A stretch of DNA of 35,457 nucleotides from Schoenoplectus triqueter (GCA_964058805.1 CAXKVV010001431.1:1-35457), one strand, 5' to 3'; shown: positions 22,239-33,466, numbered from the stretch's first letter. Program-made: numbers and translations. The notes: generated by a model not told the origin, from the letters alone.

Positions 22239-24296
22239 TTAAAAAATAAATCTTACTTGTAATGTTTGTATTGTTATTTTTGAAGCGGCCTTTATCCAAT
22301 CACCTCCACAAACAAGGATCTCCACCATATCCTTTGTAAGTAAGCTTCGATAGTCATCCAATACACGACCTCCGGCACTAAAGGCTGATTCAGAAGCAAC
22401 GGTTGTGATTGGAATGCAAAGAACGTCACGGGCCAACTTGCTTAAAATAGGAAACTTGGTACAATTTTGACTCCACCATTTCAACACATCAAAAGAGCCA
22501 TCATCTTCTACCATAAAACTCCTTCTTCCAAATAAACCTCGAGATCAGATTTTTTCGGTTTCCCTACCCCTATAGTCTTGAGATAAGCATAAAAATCATC
22601 TTCATTTGGCTCAACAACCGTTGCGTTGGGAGTGTTGCTTGAGCTAGTTGTGGCAACCCTAGTCGCCATTCGTGCTTGAGAATATTTTGTATATAAAGAT
22701 TTTAATTTGTTGGTCACTTCTTCAACCCGATCATGAAGCTCATCCTTTGGGTACAATCTTTCAAAAGTCCAATAAAGCGAGACCAATTTAAATCTTGGAT
22801 CTAAAATGGACGCGATTGACATGAGCAAACTAATTTCTCCCCAATACTTCTCAAACTTCTCATACATATGTTCGCTCATCTTTTGCACAAAAGTATCATC
22901 CGAATTATATGCATCAGTGATCTTTCTTTTCACTTTAAAAATTTGCACAAGAAACAAATTCGCCGTAGGGTACAAATTTCCCAAAAACATATTTGTTGCT
23001 TCAAAAAATGCTTCTAGAATTTTGCTAACTTTTTCGGCACTTTTCCATTCACCATCCGTGGGCACCCATTCGAAATTAGGATCTCTTAGTGCATAACTAG
23101 CAAAGACGGATTTGTAGTGAATGGCCGAAACAAGCATGCGATGTGTTGAGTTCCAACAAGTTTTAACATCGGTACATAAAGACCGACGTGTGTACACCTA
23201 AGGTAATTGCTACTTCACCAAATTTTAAAAGACGACCCGGAGACTTCCTAAGATATTTAACACCTTCTCTAATCTTCCAAACACAACTCTCAATTGTACT
23301 AAGCCCGTCTTGAACTACCAAATTCAAGATGTGGGCACAACACCTAACATGGAAAAATAACCCATCGAAATGTAATTTTCCCCTCCCTTGAAGATTAAGT
23401 TTCAAAATGGCGGCTGCCCTATCGTTGTTGGAAGCATTATCTAGGGTAATTGCCGCTATTTTATCTTGAATACCCCATTTTATAAGATACTCTAAAATAC
23501 CATCTGATATTACCCAACCACTATGAGGCGGTGCAAGCTCATTAAAACCAATAATTCGCTTTTGCAATTTCCAATCGGAATCAATGTAATGGACAGTCAA
23601 ACACATGTACCCAATGGTTTGATTTGAAGTCCAACAATCGCTCGTGAGTGAGATCATATCAACATGTTTGAATATTCTTTTTATCTTCTCTTTTTCAACT
23701 TCAAAAACTTTTATACAATCTTTTCTAATGGTGGCTCTACTCACTTTTTGATAAAGAGGATTATTGTACTTTATTAAAATGGTGAACCATTGGTACTCGA
23801 CAAATGAGAAAGGCAACTCATGGGCTATAATCATCTTTGCTAATATTTCTCTACATTTCATTTGATCATAACCCCCATTTGGATAATTAAAACCGATTGC
23901 ATTAGCACTCTCGCATGATTCAAAATTAATGAGACCTTTCTTTTTACCTTTGGCCCTTTTGATATAAGCGCATTGTTGGATATGCCGCTTGAGAGTTGAT
24001 GTAGGGCCACCTATTACTGCCACGTATTTTTGTTTGCAATGGATGCACTCTAATTTCTTCACCATCTTGCCTTTTTCTTTTACCTCAACTTCCACAAAGT
24101 ATTGCCAAACTTCAGATGTCTTACTCTTTCGTTTTCGACCATCTACAGATGGCTCAACACTTTCTCCTTCAACTGGTACATCAACCGTATCTCTCACTTC
24201 ATCATTTAACTCAACACTCTGTCCTTCATCTTCAGACTCAACCGACTTGTCAATCAGATCATTAGTCACAGCTACTGATTCTACGGGTGAAGACAT
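22239..24296 (-). pseudogene. hAT transposase (BED zinc finger, hATC), broken by two frameshifts
   Basis: RICESLEEPER/Ac-like transposase. The start is ATG at 24296 (MSSPVES); an acidic N-terminal region follows. A BED zinc finger shows C-x2-C (CIHC) and H-x3-C (HIQQC) at about residues 84-109. Then come the hAT catalytic-core landmarks SLTSDCWTSNQ, ITLDNASNND and CCAHILNLVVQDGL. The frame breaks near 23190-23197 (after ITLGVHT) and continues in another frame with DVKTCWNST, ILDPRFKL and a C-terminal linker. It breaks again near 22510-22520 (after VYLEEG) and ends with the hATC dimerisation motif ASESAFSAGGRVLDDYRSLL and a stop at 22239. The parts sum to about 690 codons, close to full length. 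With two indels it should not make an active protein. Confidence 0.88.
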
Positions 24297-24309
24297 GCTA
24301 CAATAACAC

Positions 24310-24430
24310 AACAAAATTAGCTACAACAAAATTATAATAAATAGATTGTACAATTTAGCTACAACAAAATAAACAGATTATATAAATTAGCTACAAAAAA
24401 TTATAATAAACAGATTGTATAAATTATACA
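24310..24430. repeat. Three imperfect ~40-bp tandem units upstream of the transposase
   Basis: The unit TTAGCTACAACAAAATTATA, followed by AATAGATTGTAC-like sequence, recurs three times with small changes. It lies just 5' of the transposase start within the hAT element, in its leader or promoter region. Confidence 0.7.
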
Positions 24431-25131
24431 ATAATTGAATATAGATTGTACAATTTGGAATAATTTTTGTTATAATTTAGAATATAAAATCAGATCAGTA
24501 GTATAATTTAGAATATAGATTCTAATCAATAACTGAATAACACAATAGACTCATATATAAATTGTAAGGGCTTACTAATAAAAATCACACTAACAAACTA
24601 ACTGAGTTACTGAAATAACTAAATTTTACCAACAGAAAATCACACTGACAGACTCATATATAATCAAAAATCACTCTAACTATAAATTGTACCAGCAGAA
24701 ATCACACTAATTGAGTTATTATGCAGTGCATTGTGTGCTACTGTGCTGTGTGCAGTGTGGACTGCGGAGTGAGTGATCGAGATAATAAACAGAAAAGCAA
24801 AAATGACACTAACTCTGATTGTGCTACTGTGCTGTGTGCAGACTCTCAGTGAATCAACGATTGAGTGAGTGAGAGGCTGATTGAGTGATTGACTGTGATT
24901 GGAGGGAGGCGCTGATAGCCTGAATCCCTGATGCGGACAGAGGAGACGGATTGGGTGAGTGAGAGGCTGGCTCGTCTGAGTGGCGAGTGGAGCTTGGAGG
25001 TAGTCGGTAGAAGAGAGTCAAGAGACTCGGAGGAGACGGTGAGTTGAGTGCGTGACAACTGACGAGAGAGGAGGAGACGGTGAGAGTTTAGAGCGGGATT
25101 GGGGTATGCGAGAGCGAGTTTAGAAATCCGC

Positions 25132-25190
25132 CGAGAGGGGAGCGGCTATGTAGGGTTTAGAAATGCGAGAGGGGAGCGGCTATGTAGGAT
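25132..25190. repeat. Tandem ~22-bp duplication in the hAT 5' region
   Basis: GAGAGGGGAGCGGCTATGTA plus GG occurs twice, about 34 bases apart, in a G-rich GAGTGAG-rich stretch (24735-25260) upstream of the transposase. This stretch is unusually GC-rich for the window and may be the transposase promoter; that role is inferred from position. Confidence 0.65.
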
Positions 25191-27653
25191 TGGGGAATCT
25201 AGGGTTTAGAAATTAAAAGAGCGAGTTGCGAAAGTAGAATCCTGGGGCCGGCCTTTGGGTTTGGGAGAGCGAAAGTCGCAAGAAGCCAAGGCTGCCAAGC
25301 AACGTCGTGTATAATTTAAAGTTAAGCGAGTCAGCTCATCGAGTTACCGAGCGAGTTTACACCAACTCGTACTCGGATAAAATTATATACGAGTCAGTCA
25401 GCTCGAGTCAATTCAGCTCGAGTCAGGTTTAGCTCGAGTAATGACGAGCTATGTAATTTCTTGACCAAAGATCCAAAGCTCTTGTTGTTGTGTCAGATTC
25501 TAGATGGTGGACTCTGTTGGAATACTTTTTGCAGAAAATTTGGATAGTAATCAAATCAAACAAAATCAATCAAATTAGAATTATATTGCTCGGAACATGA
25601 TGAGCAAGTTTATAAACTGAAAATTTTGAGTTTTCAAATAAATATTTCCAACAAACTCTGGATTGGGTATCATGTTGGACAACCTATTAAAATTTTTAGA
25701 AAGTTTGATCTGAAACATAAACAAAATATGTTAGATTATATGATTCTCTTATCAACAGGTACTACTTCACATTGACCATAGCTGTTGGAGTATCATCGAC
25801 ACTTATTATCTACACACAGAGCAATGTGAGCTGGTTTATCGGGTTTGCCATCCCTGCTGGTCTCATGCTTATCTCATGCATCTCTTTCTATACTGGTGCA
25901 AAGATATATGTGAGGGTGAAGCCTGAGGGAAGCCCATTTATCGGCATAGTGAGGGTTTTTGTGGCGGCATTCAAAAAAAGGAGGCTCAGTCTACCCTATG
26001 ATCCCATCCAAGAGCTTTTCCAAGTTCCCCATGTCAGCTCAATTGTGTCAAAGCTTCCATATACCGAACAATTTAAGTGAGTTTGACAATACTCGGATGT
26101 AATCATGTAATATACAAGACTTTTATTTAGTTAAAAAATTCTCTAATTGGACCGATAATTTACCAGTATGCAGTTTAGGTTTTTAATTTATGATCAAGCT
26201 AATGAGGATTGCAATTGCATTTAACATAACCCATGTCCAGGCTTTTAATTGCTCCAAATATGTTTGTAGTTAATGAGTTCAGAAATCACATCATTCTGTA
26301 CCTGAAAATAATAATGTTTTTTCAATATTTAAGTTGAGTATCTACCTTTAATTTCATATGGAATGAACAATGTACAGCTAAGAATTACCATAACACCCAG
26401 TAATAGTATAGTAATGACCAGCACCTACCTCACAGGTTCTGATCAGTACTATACAAAGACTATTGGATCACATCATTTCACATTTTTTTTTATATAACTA
26501 ATTTATCTTTCCCCTTATCAAATTAGGTTTCTGGACAAGGCCGCTATAATTGTGTCTGAATCTGACATCTTACCCAACGGCGCTGCCAAAAACCCATGGA
26601 TGCTTTGTGGCATTCAACAAGTCGAAGAGACAAAATGTGTCTTACGAACTCTTCCAATTTGGAGCACCACCTTCATCTATAACATGGCATTTGCACAAAC
26701 CACCACTTACATAGTCTTACAAGCTCTCCAGTCGAACCGACATATAGGTACAGTAAAAAGAAGTAATAAAACAACTTTTCTTTAAATATGACATCATAGC
26801 AGATATATAATCAATGAAGTGTGGTGGTCGTAGTTCAAGTGTTTTATCATTATCAATAATTCAACTTTTGAACTATACGCTGTAAGAATATAAAAAGAAA
26901 AGAGGTTTCAGGGATTTCATTTTTGACAAATTAACTAAGAGGACTTGAAAAAAATTATCTCATGATATAGAGTTCATTTTGAACATAACAGGTAAAAGTC
27001 TTGAAATCCCCGGTGCCACCTTTACCATTTTTCCTGTGATAGCACTCACAATCTGGCTCCCATTTTATGATCGGTTGCTGTTCCCATGGTTACAAAAGAT
27101 CCGAGGAGCTGATGAAGGGTTTACATTGCTTCAAAGAATGGGAATTGGCATGGTGCTGTCTATCATAGGCATGGTTGTATCAGGAATAATCGAGGCAAAA
27201 CGGCGGTACTATGCAGTGCATCAAACAATTTCTAAAGATCTGGCGTACGGCGGAGGGGGGATTTCATCATTGTCAAGTTTTTGGTTAATACTGCCACTGA
27301 TAATTTTGGGGCTTGCAGAGGCATTTAACAATGTCAGCCAACTTGAATTTTATTACAAACAATTCCCTGAAAATATGCAGAGTATAGCTGGGTCCTTACT
27401 TTTTAGCGGGATTGCAATTTCGAGCTACTTGAGTGGCCTTCTAGTAGCCATTGTGCATAGTGCTACCAGCGGGTACCAGAAAGATAGCTAGTTGTCTGAA
27501 GATCTGAACAAAGGAAGGTTGGATTATTTCTATTACTTGATCGCTGCAATAGGCGTGCTGAATTTTATGTATTTCTTGGTTCTTGCTAGGTGGTACCGGT
27601 ACAAGGGAATGAATGATTACTCAGAGTCGCAGTCCGGTCCTATTTTAGTTTAA

Positions 27654-28215
27654 ATTATAGAACTTTGATGATCTATACTTTTTTTTTTCTGTTATACATG
27701 AAAGAGATAGCTTAGAGAGAAAAATCTTGTACTGGAATTAATTAAGGTCAAAATTTTGTTAATTGTGATAAGCTTAAGTTGTCATCAGACCAAACTGTGC
27801 GGAGAAGAGTAAACCTCATGATAAAGAATTAAAAATTGTAGCTGCATTCGATTAGATGCTTTCCAGTGAAGCCGTGGAAGATAACAAAGATAAGGCAATG
27901 AAACCACTTATCAGAGATGAGCAGCTTTTATTACCAACGTTGTACGCTCAATAGTTCCTTACTTTTAAGTATCAGTGAATCTCTCAACTTTTAGTGCCAG
28001 AAAATCCCCTCAGAAAACTACTCCCACTGAATAAGCGCTGTTTTTTTTATATATACTACTATTCATTTTCATTAAATTAAATAAAGAAGAGTTACAGATT
28101 AAAATAAAAAAAATAGACAAATATAAATTGAAGTACAAACACATCTCCTTAAGTAAAGAAAACAAAATGAAAAATAAAAGTAAAATTGTGAGATTCATCC
28201 TTGTACCAGCTAGAT
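27654..28215. other. Spacer after the NPF pseudogene
   Basis: AT-rich sequence, presumably including the former NPF 3' UTR. No gene or terminal repeats recognised. A short reverse-strand open frame near 28010-28198 is AT-driven. Confidence 0.5.
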
Positions 28216-28650
28216 TGTTGTAAGTTTCATGGGAGTCCGAGCATTGTATGTATAATAGATTTACTTATTGATTATAATATATTGTATTTAAGTTGTAATT
28301 GATCGTACAAAGTTAGTTACTACACAGTCATTAGTGAGTGCTATAGATAGCTCCTGTATACAACTTGTAATCATCAAGAAAATAAATGAGAATCTATTTT
28401 CATTGTCATTTTTTCTCTCTCATAATATCAGATTAGCCAGCTGGCTCACGTCATTCTTCTACTCTTTCTTTTCACGCTTCTTCACAATGACTTCTTCACC
28501 TTTACTTTTCACTCCACTGGTTTTTCTTACCAACTTTCTCTTAAGCTCAATCATGACAATTATTTATCTTGGAAATTTCTTCTCACGGTCTCCTTGAATT
28601 TCTTAATGGCTCTATCCCTCCTCCCTCAACTATTCTGTATATGATATGCC
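28216..28650 (+). mobile_element. Copia relic: LTR plus start of gag
   Basis: A candidate LTR runs from TGTTGTAAGTTTCATGGG (28216) to CTCTCTCA (28422). It is followed by TAATATCAGATTAGCC, which resembles the initiator-tRNA-Met primer-binding site TGGTATCAGAGCC with damage. Beyond it, from about 28486, one frame reads MTSSPLLFTPL and an overlapping frame reads LSLKLNHDNYLSWKFLL, then EFLNGSIPPPS in another frame, which is the conserved beginning of copia gag (LNxxNYLxWK). Similarity ends near 28650. The frame changes show it is dead. It is a different family from the copia at 16221-19150, judging by the LTR. Confidence 0.65.
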
Positions 28651-29117
28651 TCAATTATATACATTTTTTATTAGAGTTAATCTCACAAATTTATTAATTT
28701 TTAGAGTAATTTAGTTATTTTACTTAAATTTTTATCTCAAAATTAAGATACCGCGATGTTTTATTTATAATTACAGGAATCATGCAACAAAAATGATAAT
28801 TCAAGCAAAATAGAGTAATTAAATATGATTGAGAAACGCTCAACCACAAATGACATCAAGACAAAGATCATCAGCAGCAAATCATGCAAAATTATGATCA
28901 TAAAATATCATGGAGTGAATAAAATGATATGATATTATTGTAGAGATTATTCCTAGATTTCTAATGCATCTTAGATCATCCAAATTGAAATTCAGATAAA
29001 AAAGTTATGATCAAAATACAAACCACTGCACTGCAGAGCCGTCTCCATACGGGTTGTACGGAAATGCATGCGATATGTATGCTTCATACCCGAAAATCCG
29101 GACAGAGCTGACAACAA
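28651..29117. other. AT-rich spacer
   Basis: Nothing recognised; no repeats with convincing termini. Confidence 0.5.
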
Positions 29118-29480
29118 CTGTCTAATTTATTGACCTCCTATATAATACCCTTTCAGGCCTCTTTCTCGACCATCGGGGATGCCCTAGTCGCCATCTTGAA
29201 GAGGGAAAACGAAGCGTCGAAGTTCGAGAGAGATTTAGCACCTCGGGGAGCCGAATTTGAAGATCTACACCCCGAATCGAAGCCCTCGAGCGAGAGATCG
29301 AGTGAAAGTTTAAATTTAATCTTTTCTTCTCTCTTTCTCTGGAGAGAGGGAAGAGATCAGAGAAAGAACAAAGAGAGTAGAAGGAGGAGACGGGGGAGGC
29401 CAACGACGGTGTTTTACTTTTTCCCTATCGGATCACCACCTCCAGTTCTCCGCTCTTTCACTTTTTTTTTGTGAGCAGGT
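29118..29480. other. GC-rich island resembling a gene leader or captured gene fragment
   Basis: About 360 bases with much higher G+C than their surroundings, ending in purine/pyrimidine tracts (GAGAGAGG, CTTTCTCT). Both strands have open frames of about 90-115 codons, neither of which I recognise. On the minus strand a CT/GA-rich stretch leads to ATG at 29194 with MATRASPMVEKEA and then a stop, which looks like a 5' leader with a short coding start. It may be a captured or truncated gene end, or part of an unrecognised element. Confidence 0.35.
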
Positions 29481-29488
29481 CTGTCCTA

Positions 29489-30500
29489 AGAGCATCTCCA
29501 ATGAAACAAATCAGTTCTAAATTTTTTATTGCTGTCATGTCAGATTTAATTAGAGAAGTTACTAATTGCAGTTAACACTCTTCAATGTAGAAATCATCTC
29601 TAGATTTTATTTATATCAAGTCATTTAGCGAAAATAGAAATGAAAAATAAATAGATTTAGCGAAATGATCTCCAATGCTAAATTAAATGAGTTGCTAATC
29701 TGACGTCACAATTAGAATTGAGTTGCTAAATTAAAAACTATGATTAAAGTTTCTAAATTAGAAATGGTCTCTCCAATGCTAAAATAATAAATAAATAATG
29801 ACACATAGTGTTGAAATTAATTATTAATTACAACATGTATGAGCTTATATATATATATATATATTATATATAATGAACTGTCAAATTATACCCGTTATGA
29901 AGTGATCAAATTATATATTATTAATTGAGTTTAATATGTGTCATCAGAAGTGAGCACTTTAATGTGTAGAATACATATTAATAACTTTATGATTTAATGA
30001 TGACCTAAATTATATAAAGTTTGATAATAATACAATTATGTTATTGGTCTCTGGAGAACATAACTATAGACAGTTTTCTGATTAAGCAGCAAACCCGTTA
30101 AGAGAGATTTGGATTTGATATGGACCCGCTAAGAAATAACTCCTCTCAGTTATGGGCGTCCATTATATATAGGGAGACTGTTGGTTTTCGAAATAATTTC
30201 TCATTTTCCATTTTCTAGCACTCTTCCGTTTTCCAACATAAATCCATCTCTCTAAGATAGAGTTCTAAAAGAGACGAAAACTATCTGCGTCGGTTCTCTC
30301 AGTCGCTTCATCGAATTAGAGGAAGATCGCTATAAGGCTAAAAGAATCTGGCTATCAACATGGTTGTGTCTCTCTCTCTGAAAGACTGATAATATAGATC
30401 AAGATAATATAATTTATAATTAGAGACTCATTAAAGAATCACGGTTATAAAAAAATCCTAACACATAGAAATAAAAAATAACTCCCATTGAACGCTCGAT
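29489..30500. mobile_element. Candidate MITE with GAGCATCTCCAATG end, split by a solo LTR
   Basis: AGAGCATCTCCAATGAAAC at 29488-29506 matches a widespread plant MITE terminus. Internal copies of TCTCCAATGCTAAA occur near 29670 and 29771. The expected inverted end appears in damaged form beyond the solo LTR (CCCATTGAACGCTC near 30483-30496). The solo LTR at 29809-30463 would then have inserted into this element. The right boundary and superfamily are uncertain. Confidence 0.35.
29809..30463 (+). mobile_element. Solo copia LTR (655 bp) with 5-bp target duplication CATAG
   Basis: It starts TGTTGAAATTAATT and ends AATCCTAACA. CATAG flanks both sides (29804-29808 and 30464-30468). There is no polypurine tract or primer-binding site outside, so it is a solo LTR left by LTR-LTR recombination. 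It is clearly the same family as the minus-strand LTR at 16221-16859, in the opposite orientation. A (TA)n run lies at about 29837-29860. Confidence 0.88.
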
Positions 30501-31317
30501 CATTACGTCCTCAGTTTTTTGGGGCATTTTAGTTTTTACACCTTGCTTAATTGAGTCATGCAAAAAGAAAGGAGAATAAAAGGAGGGGATCACCTGACAA
30601 TTGTTTTGTGGGTTTTGATAATTATTTATTTTAACATTTTATAATCCTCCTCATAAAAACACTTTCTAAATATTAGAATTTAGTAACAAATGGAACTTAT
30701 TTAGAACATCATCAGTCAATTTTTTTTTGTAATTACCTCTAATTTATTGAGCATATCCTCATAAAGAAAAAAAAAATGTTCACCTAGTTTATTTACGATT
30801 TTACCATGTAATTTATTCGCTACACAACAATTTAACGTTTTAACATTGATAAGGAAATCAGCCCTGAAAATTAAATATTTTTTCGATATTTAGTACGACA
30901 TTACAATTGAATAGTAATTTGCAATAGTTCCATTATAATCTTCACATATATAATATATTTCTATAGGCGTGGGGCTCCTTTTGTAAATTAATTTATGAGA
31001 TTTATCTCCCTCTCTGAGGATACCATCTCTACTTTTTACCTCTTTATTTATAACCAAACAGTGCGTTGACAAAGAAAAAGCCCATATAAAACCCTCCCTT
31101 TTCTCTTCGTTCTGATTGGCCTCACAAGGTAAATATAGGAAAACGAGAAAGATCGCACAAAATAAATAATAATCGCAATATATCAGCCATGGCGCAACGA
31201 CGACGATCAAAAGAAAAGGAACTTTGAACTTTCCTGATTTTAGCTAGCTACTTCATTCATTCTACATCCATTTTTGCTCTTCTTCACCCCATTTTGAGCA
31301 AAGGGAGGGAACACGCC
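30469..31317. other. Upstream region of the Sm_multidrug_ex gene
   Basis: AT-rich sequence. The reverse complement of a CCAAT box (ATTGG, near 31114-31118) and TATA-like strings (ATATAATATATTT near 30949, CAATATATC near 31176) lie within 400 bases of the ATG at 31318, but none can be assigned firmly. A reverse-strand open frame of about 106 codons at 30890-31210 has no recognisable homology and is probably chance. Confidence 0.45.
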
Positions 31318-33466
31318 ATGGCTTCTCTCACTCTCGCCTTATCCTCTGCTGTGAGACCTTTCTCTGCATCAATCAATAAACCGCGCTCTTCTTCTCTCTG
31401 TACAAGGCCGAATCTTCTGTCCTCCTGCTCTTGTTCGCCTTCCCAGCTCCAATGCAATTCAAGATCATCATCATCATTTTCTCGATTACAGGTCAATTTT
31501 TCATTTTCTTTCTGTTGGTATTTTTTGTGCTTAAACCACCAATTGCTTTTGCGTGTGTTTAATGCAAACAAATTTGTATGCAATTATAATTAGCAACCTG
31601 AACTGCAGTAACTTGATAAAACTACTGATGGAGGATGTTTATTTGGTCGAATTAATTTGGTCAAGCTGGAAATTATCCAAATTAAAGTCTCCAACCACTG
31701 GTTGTATAGCTATTAGATATCCTTTTCGCATCTTATTATACTTATTGGGCAAAGTTTGCCAAAAATAATTTGGTATATAACTGTAACTGCCAATCAAAGA
31801 TATTGTGGTGTTTGATTCTGCCTACCTCTAATGTTACCTAGTATTCCAATTTTTGCTGGTACATGCCTATTCCAGTGCCCACTGAAAACGTACCTGATAT
31901 CCATGTTATATGTTTGCACATTTTCATGGGACATTGTGCTTTTAACAATCTATCTTCATGAATAATCATCAAGCGAGCTCTCAAACCACCTCAACATAGT
32001 AACTAATTAGCAAGTAAGAAAGAAAATGAAAATAAGATTAACAAAAGACTAGCTACTTGTACATAAGCAATTGTTTCTGGTACTGTGGTACTGGTAAGGA
32101 TTGAAAGAGTGTGAAATCCACCCATCACGTTTATCGTAGGATTATAGTATCTGGTATTCAAACAACCATACTGACAATTAAAAGGCTTTCTTAACTTCTA
32201 AATCAACTAGAGTTTCTGAAGAAAACACAAATAAAAGGAGTATCTTTTTCTAGTTCAATCTGGATTTGACCATGGCCAAAATTACTTGGCACAGTGACAT
32301 CTTTTATCACAAAGAAAGATAACATTATTAAACAATAATTTGTAGGCTCACGGAGACAGAAGTGCAGGCTCGTCACTGGAATTTCAACCTCGACTGAAAG
32401 AACTCCAAGAAATCCTCTCAAAAAGGCTTCTTTTGTTTTCTCTGACTTGGGTTGCTACCTCTCTAGTTGGTTCTGCCTTAACGGATTTTTCTTATGCAGC
32501 TGATACCCCAATAAAGGCTTCGGGGTTTGGGTTGAAGGTCGCTTCAGCTCTGCGCAAATTTGGTTGGCCTGATGAGGCAGTAGTATTCACTCTGGGGACC
32601 TTACCAGTTTTGGAGCTTAGAGGGGCAATACCTGTTGGTTATTGGATGAAGTTGGACCCGCTAAAATTGACTTTACTCTCTATTCTGGGGTGCTTTTTTC
32701 AACCCTTTAACTTTCCTTCTCTTATGTTCTGTGTTTTGTTCACATGAGGTGTTTAAGTGAAAGTCACCTGAGATCATGAATTTGATGCATCTGAAGTAAT
32801 GACCAAATTGTCTGACCTGATTAATGTGGGACTACATCTAGTAATTATTTATCCTACGATCGCACCAATAATTAATATAGGGCATCATTACTTTGTGTTG
32901 GTGAGGTCATGTACATAAATTTAATATAGTTAATTTGTCGGATAATTACAGGATTTACATTTTTGAAGGTTTGGTTAGCTTTCCTTTGTTTAAGTCACCA
33001 TTTCTACTTCCTTTTTAAAAATCCGACAGCCTGATTATTATCTTTTCTCCTCAGGAACATGGTACCAGTACCATTTATTGTCCTCTACTTGAAAAAGTTT
33101 GCCTCCTTTCTGTCCGAGAAGATCCCATCATCCAGGGGCATAATCGACTTTCTTTTTGAAAGAGCTAAAGAAAAGGCAAAACCAGTACGGGAATTTCAAT
33201 GGATAGGCCTAATGCTGTTTGTAGCAGTTCCCTTCCCTGGTACCGGTGCATGGACGGGTGCAATTGTTGCGTCAGTACTTGGTATGTCCTTTTGGTCGGC
33301 ATTCTCAGCAAACTTTTTTGGGGTCATGATTGCAGGTGTTTTGGTAAATTTAATTATGAACTTGGGGCTTAAATATGCTATTGGCATGGGATTTGTGCTT
33401 TTTTTGGTCTCTACAGTCATGTGGAGCGTGCTTCGTTCTGTCAAGGGATCATTTAGTACATACTAA
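31318..33466 (+). CDS. Sm_multidrug_ex family membrane protein, plastid-targeted (3 exons)
   Basis: Exons 31318-31491, 32346-32689 and 33055-33466 (stop TAA) join in phase to 309 codons. The first exon (58 residues) is Ser-rich with few acidic residues (MASLTLALSSAVRPFSASIN), like a chloroplast transit peptide; the start is the first in-frame ATG. Exon 2 has a hydrophobic segment (LLLFSLTWVATSLVGSAL) and then the family motif TLGTLPVLELRGAIPVGYW. Exon 3 has NMVPVPFIVLYLKKF, IGLMLFVAVPFPGTGAWTGA and a C-terminal hydrophobic segment. This is the COG2426/PF06695 'putative small multidrug export' family (plant example At2g02590), a multi-pass membrane protein; the export name is historical and the substrate is unknown. 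The conserved ELRGAIP and PFPGTGAWTG blocks are intact. AATAAA at 33568-33573 is a plausible polyadenylation signal. Confidence 0.92.

Larger units (their letters stand above)
20980..25451 (-). mobile_element. hAT-superfamily transposon (about 4.47 kb) inserted in the NPF gene
   Basis: The left end (T)AGGGCTGTTATACGAGCC and the complement of the right end TAGCTCGTCATTACTCGAGC align with gaps. Both subterminal regions (20985-21150 and 25320-25445) are packed with ACTCGAGC/GAGCTCGAGT/GACTCG units in opposite orientation, typical of many plant hAT elements whose ends read TAGGG-GTG-like. A transposase lies on the minus strand inside. NPF codons end at 20979 and NPF-like TGTAAT resumes at 25452. 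I see no 8-bp duplication (GCATCAGGCC versus TGTAATTTCT), so one junction was probably deleted or the element recombined. Confidence 0.8.
20258..27653 (+). pseudogene. NRT1/PTR family (NPF) transporter pseudogene, interrupted by a hAT transposon
   Basis: Proton-coupled nitrate/peptide-type transporter of the plasma membrane or tonoplast, closest by eye to the NPF2 clade. Exon pieces: 20258-20475 (GNETFEKLGSIGT, SDSYLGRY), 20821-20979 (GMILLTLTAGIPALHP to AGAGGIRP), 25759-26076 (YYFTLTIAVGVSSTL, SNVSWFIGF), 26527-26747 (FLDKAAIIVSESD) and 26992-27653 (EIPGATFTIFP to the TAA). Four defects: no first exon, so TM1 and its ExxER motif are missing; a ~4.5-kb hAT insertion directly after GGIRP; decayed coding sequence after the insertion (TGTAATTTC, then GACCAAAGATCCAAAG, where a CNLAFGADQFDPK-like segment is expected); and TAG at 27489-27491 where the family has Trp before [16 protein letters not shown]. 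The frame then stays open for 53 codons to TAA at 27651-27653. The remaining exons are well preserved, so inactivation is probably not ancient. Confidence 0.9.

Noticed and set aside
22806..23096. 96-codon plus-strand frame in the hAT element
   Set aside because: Shadow of the transposase on the minus strand; likewise 23989-24306.
27489..27653. Programmed stop readthrough in the NPF gene
   Set aside because: The base context after TAG (TTGTCT) does not match the known CARYYA readthrough motif, and the gene has other lesions.
33196..33444. 82-codon minus-strand frame
   Set aside because: Shadow of exon 3 of the Sm_multidrug_ex gene.
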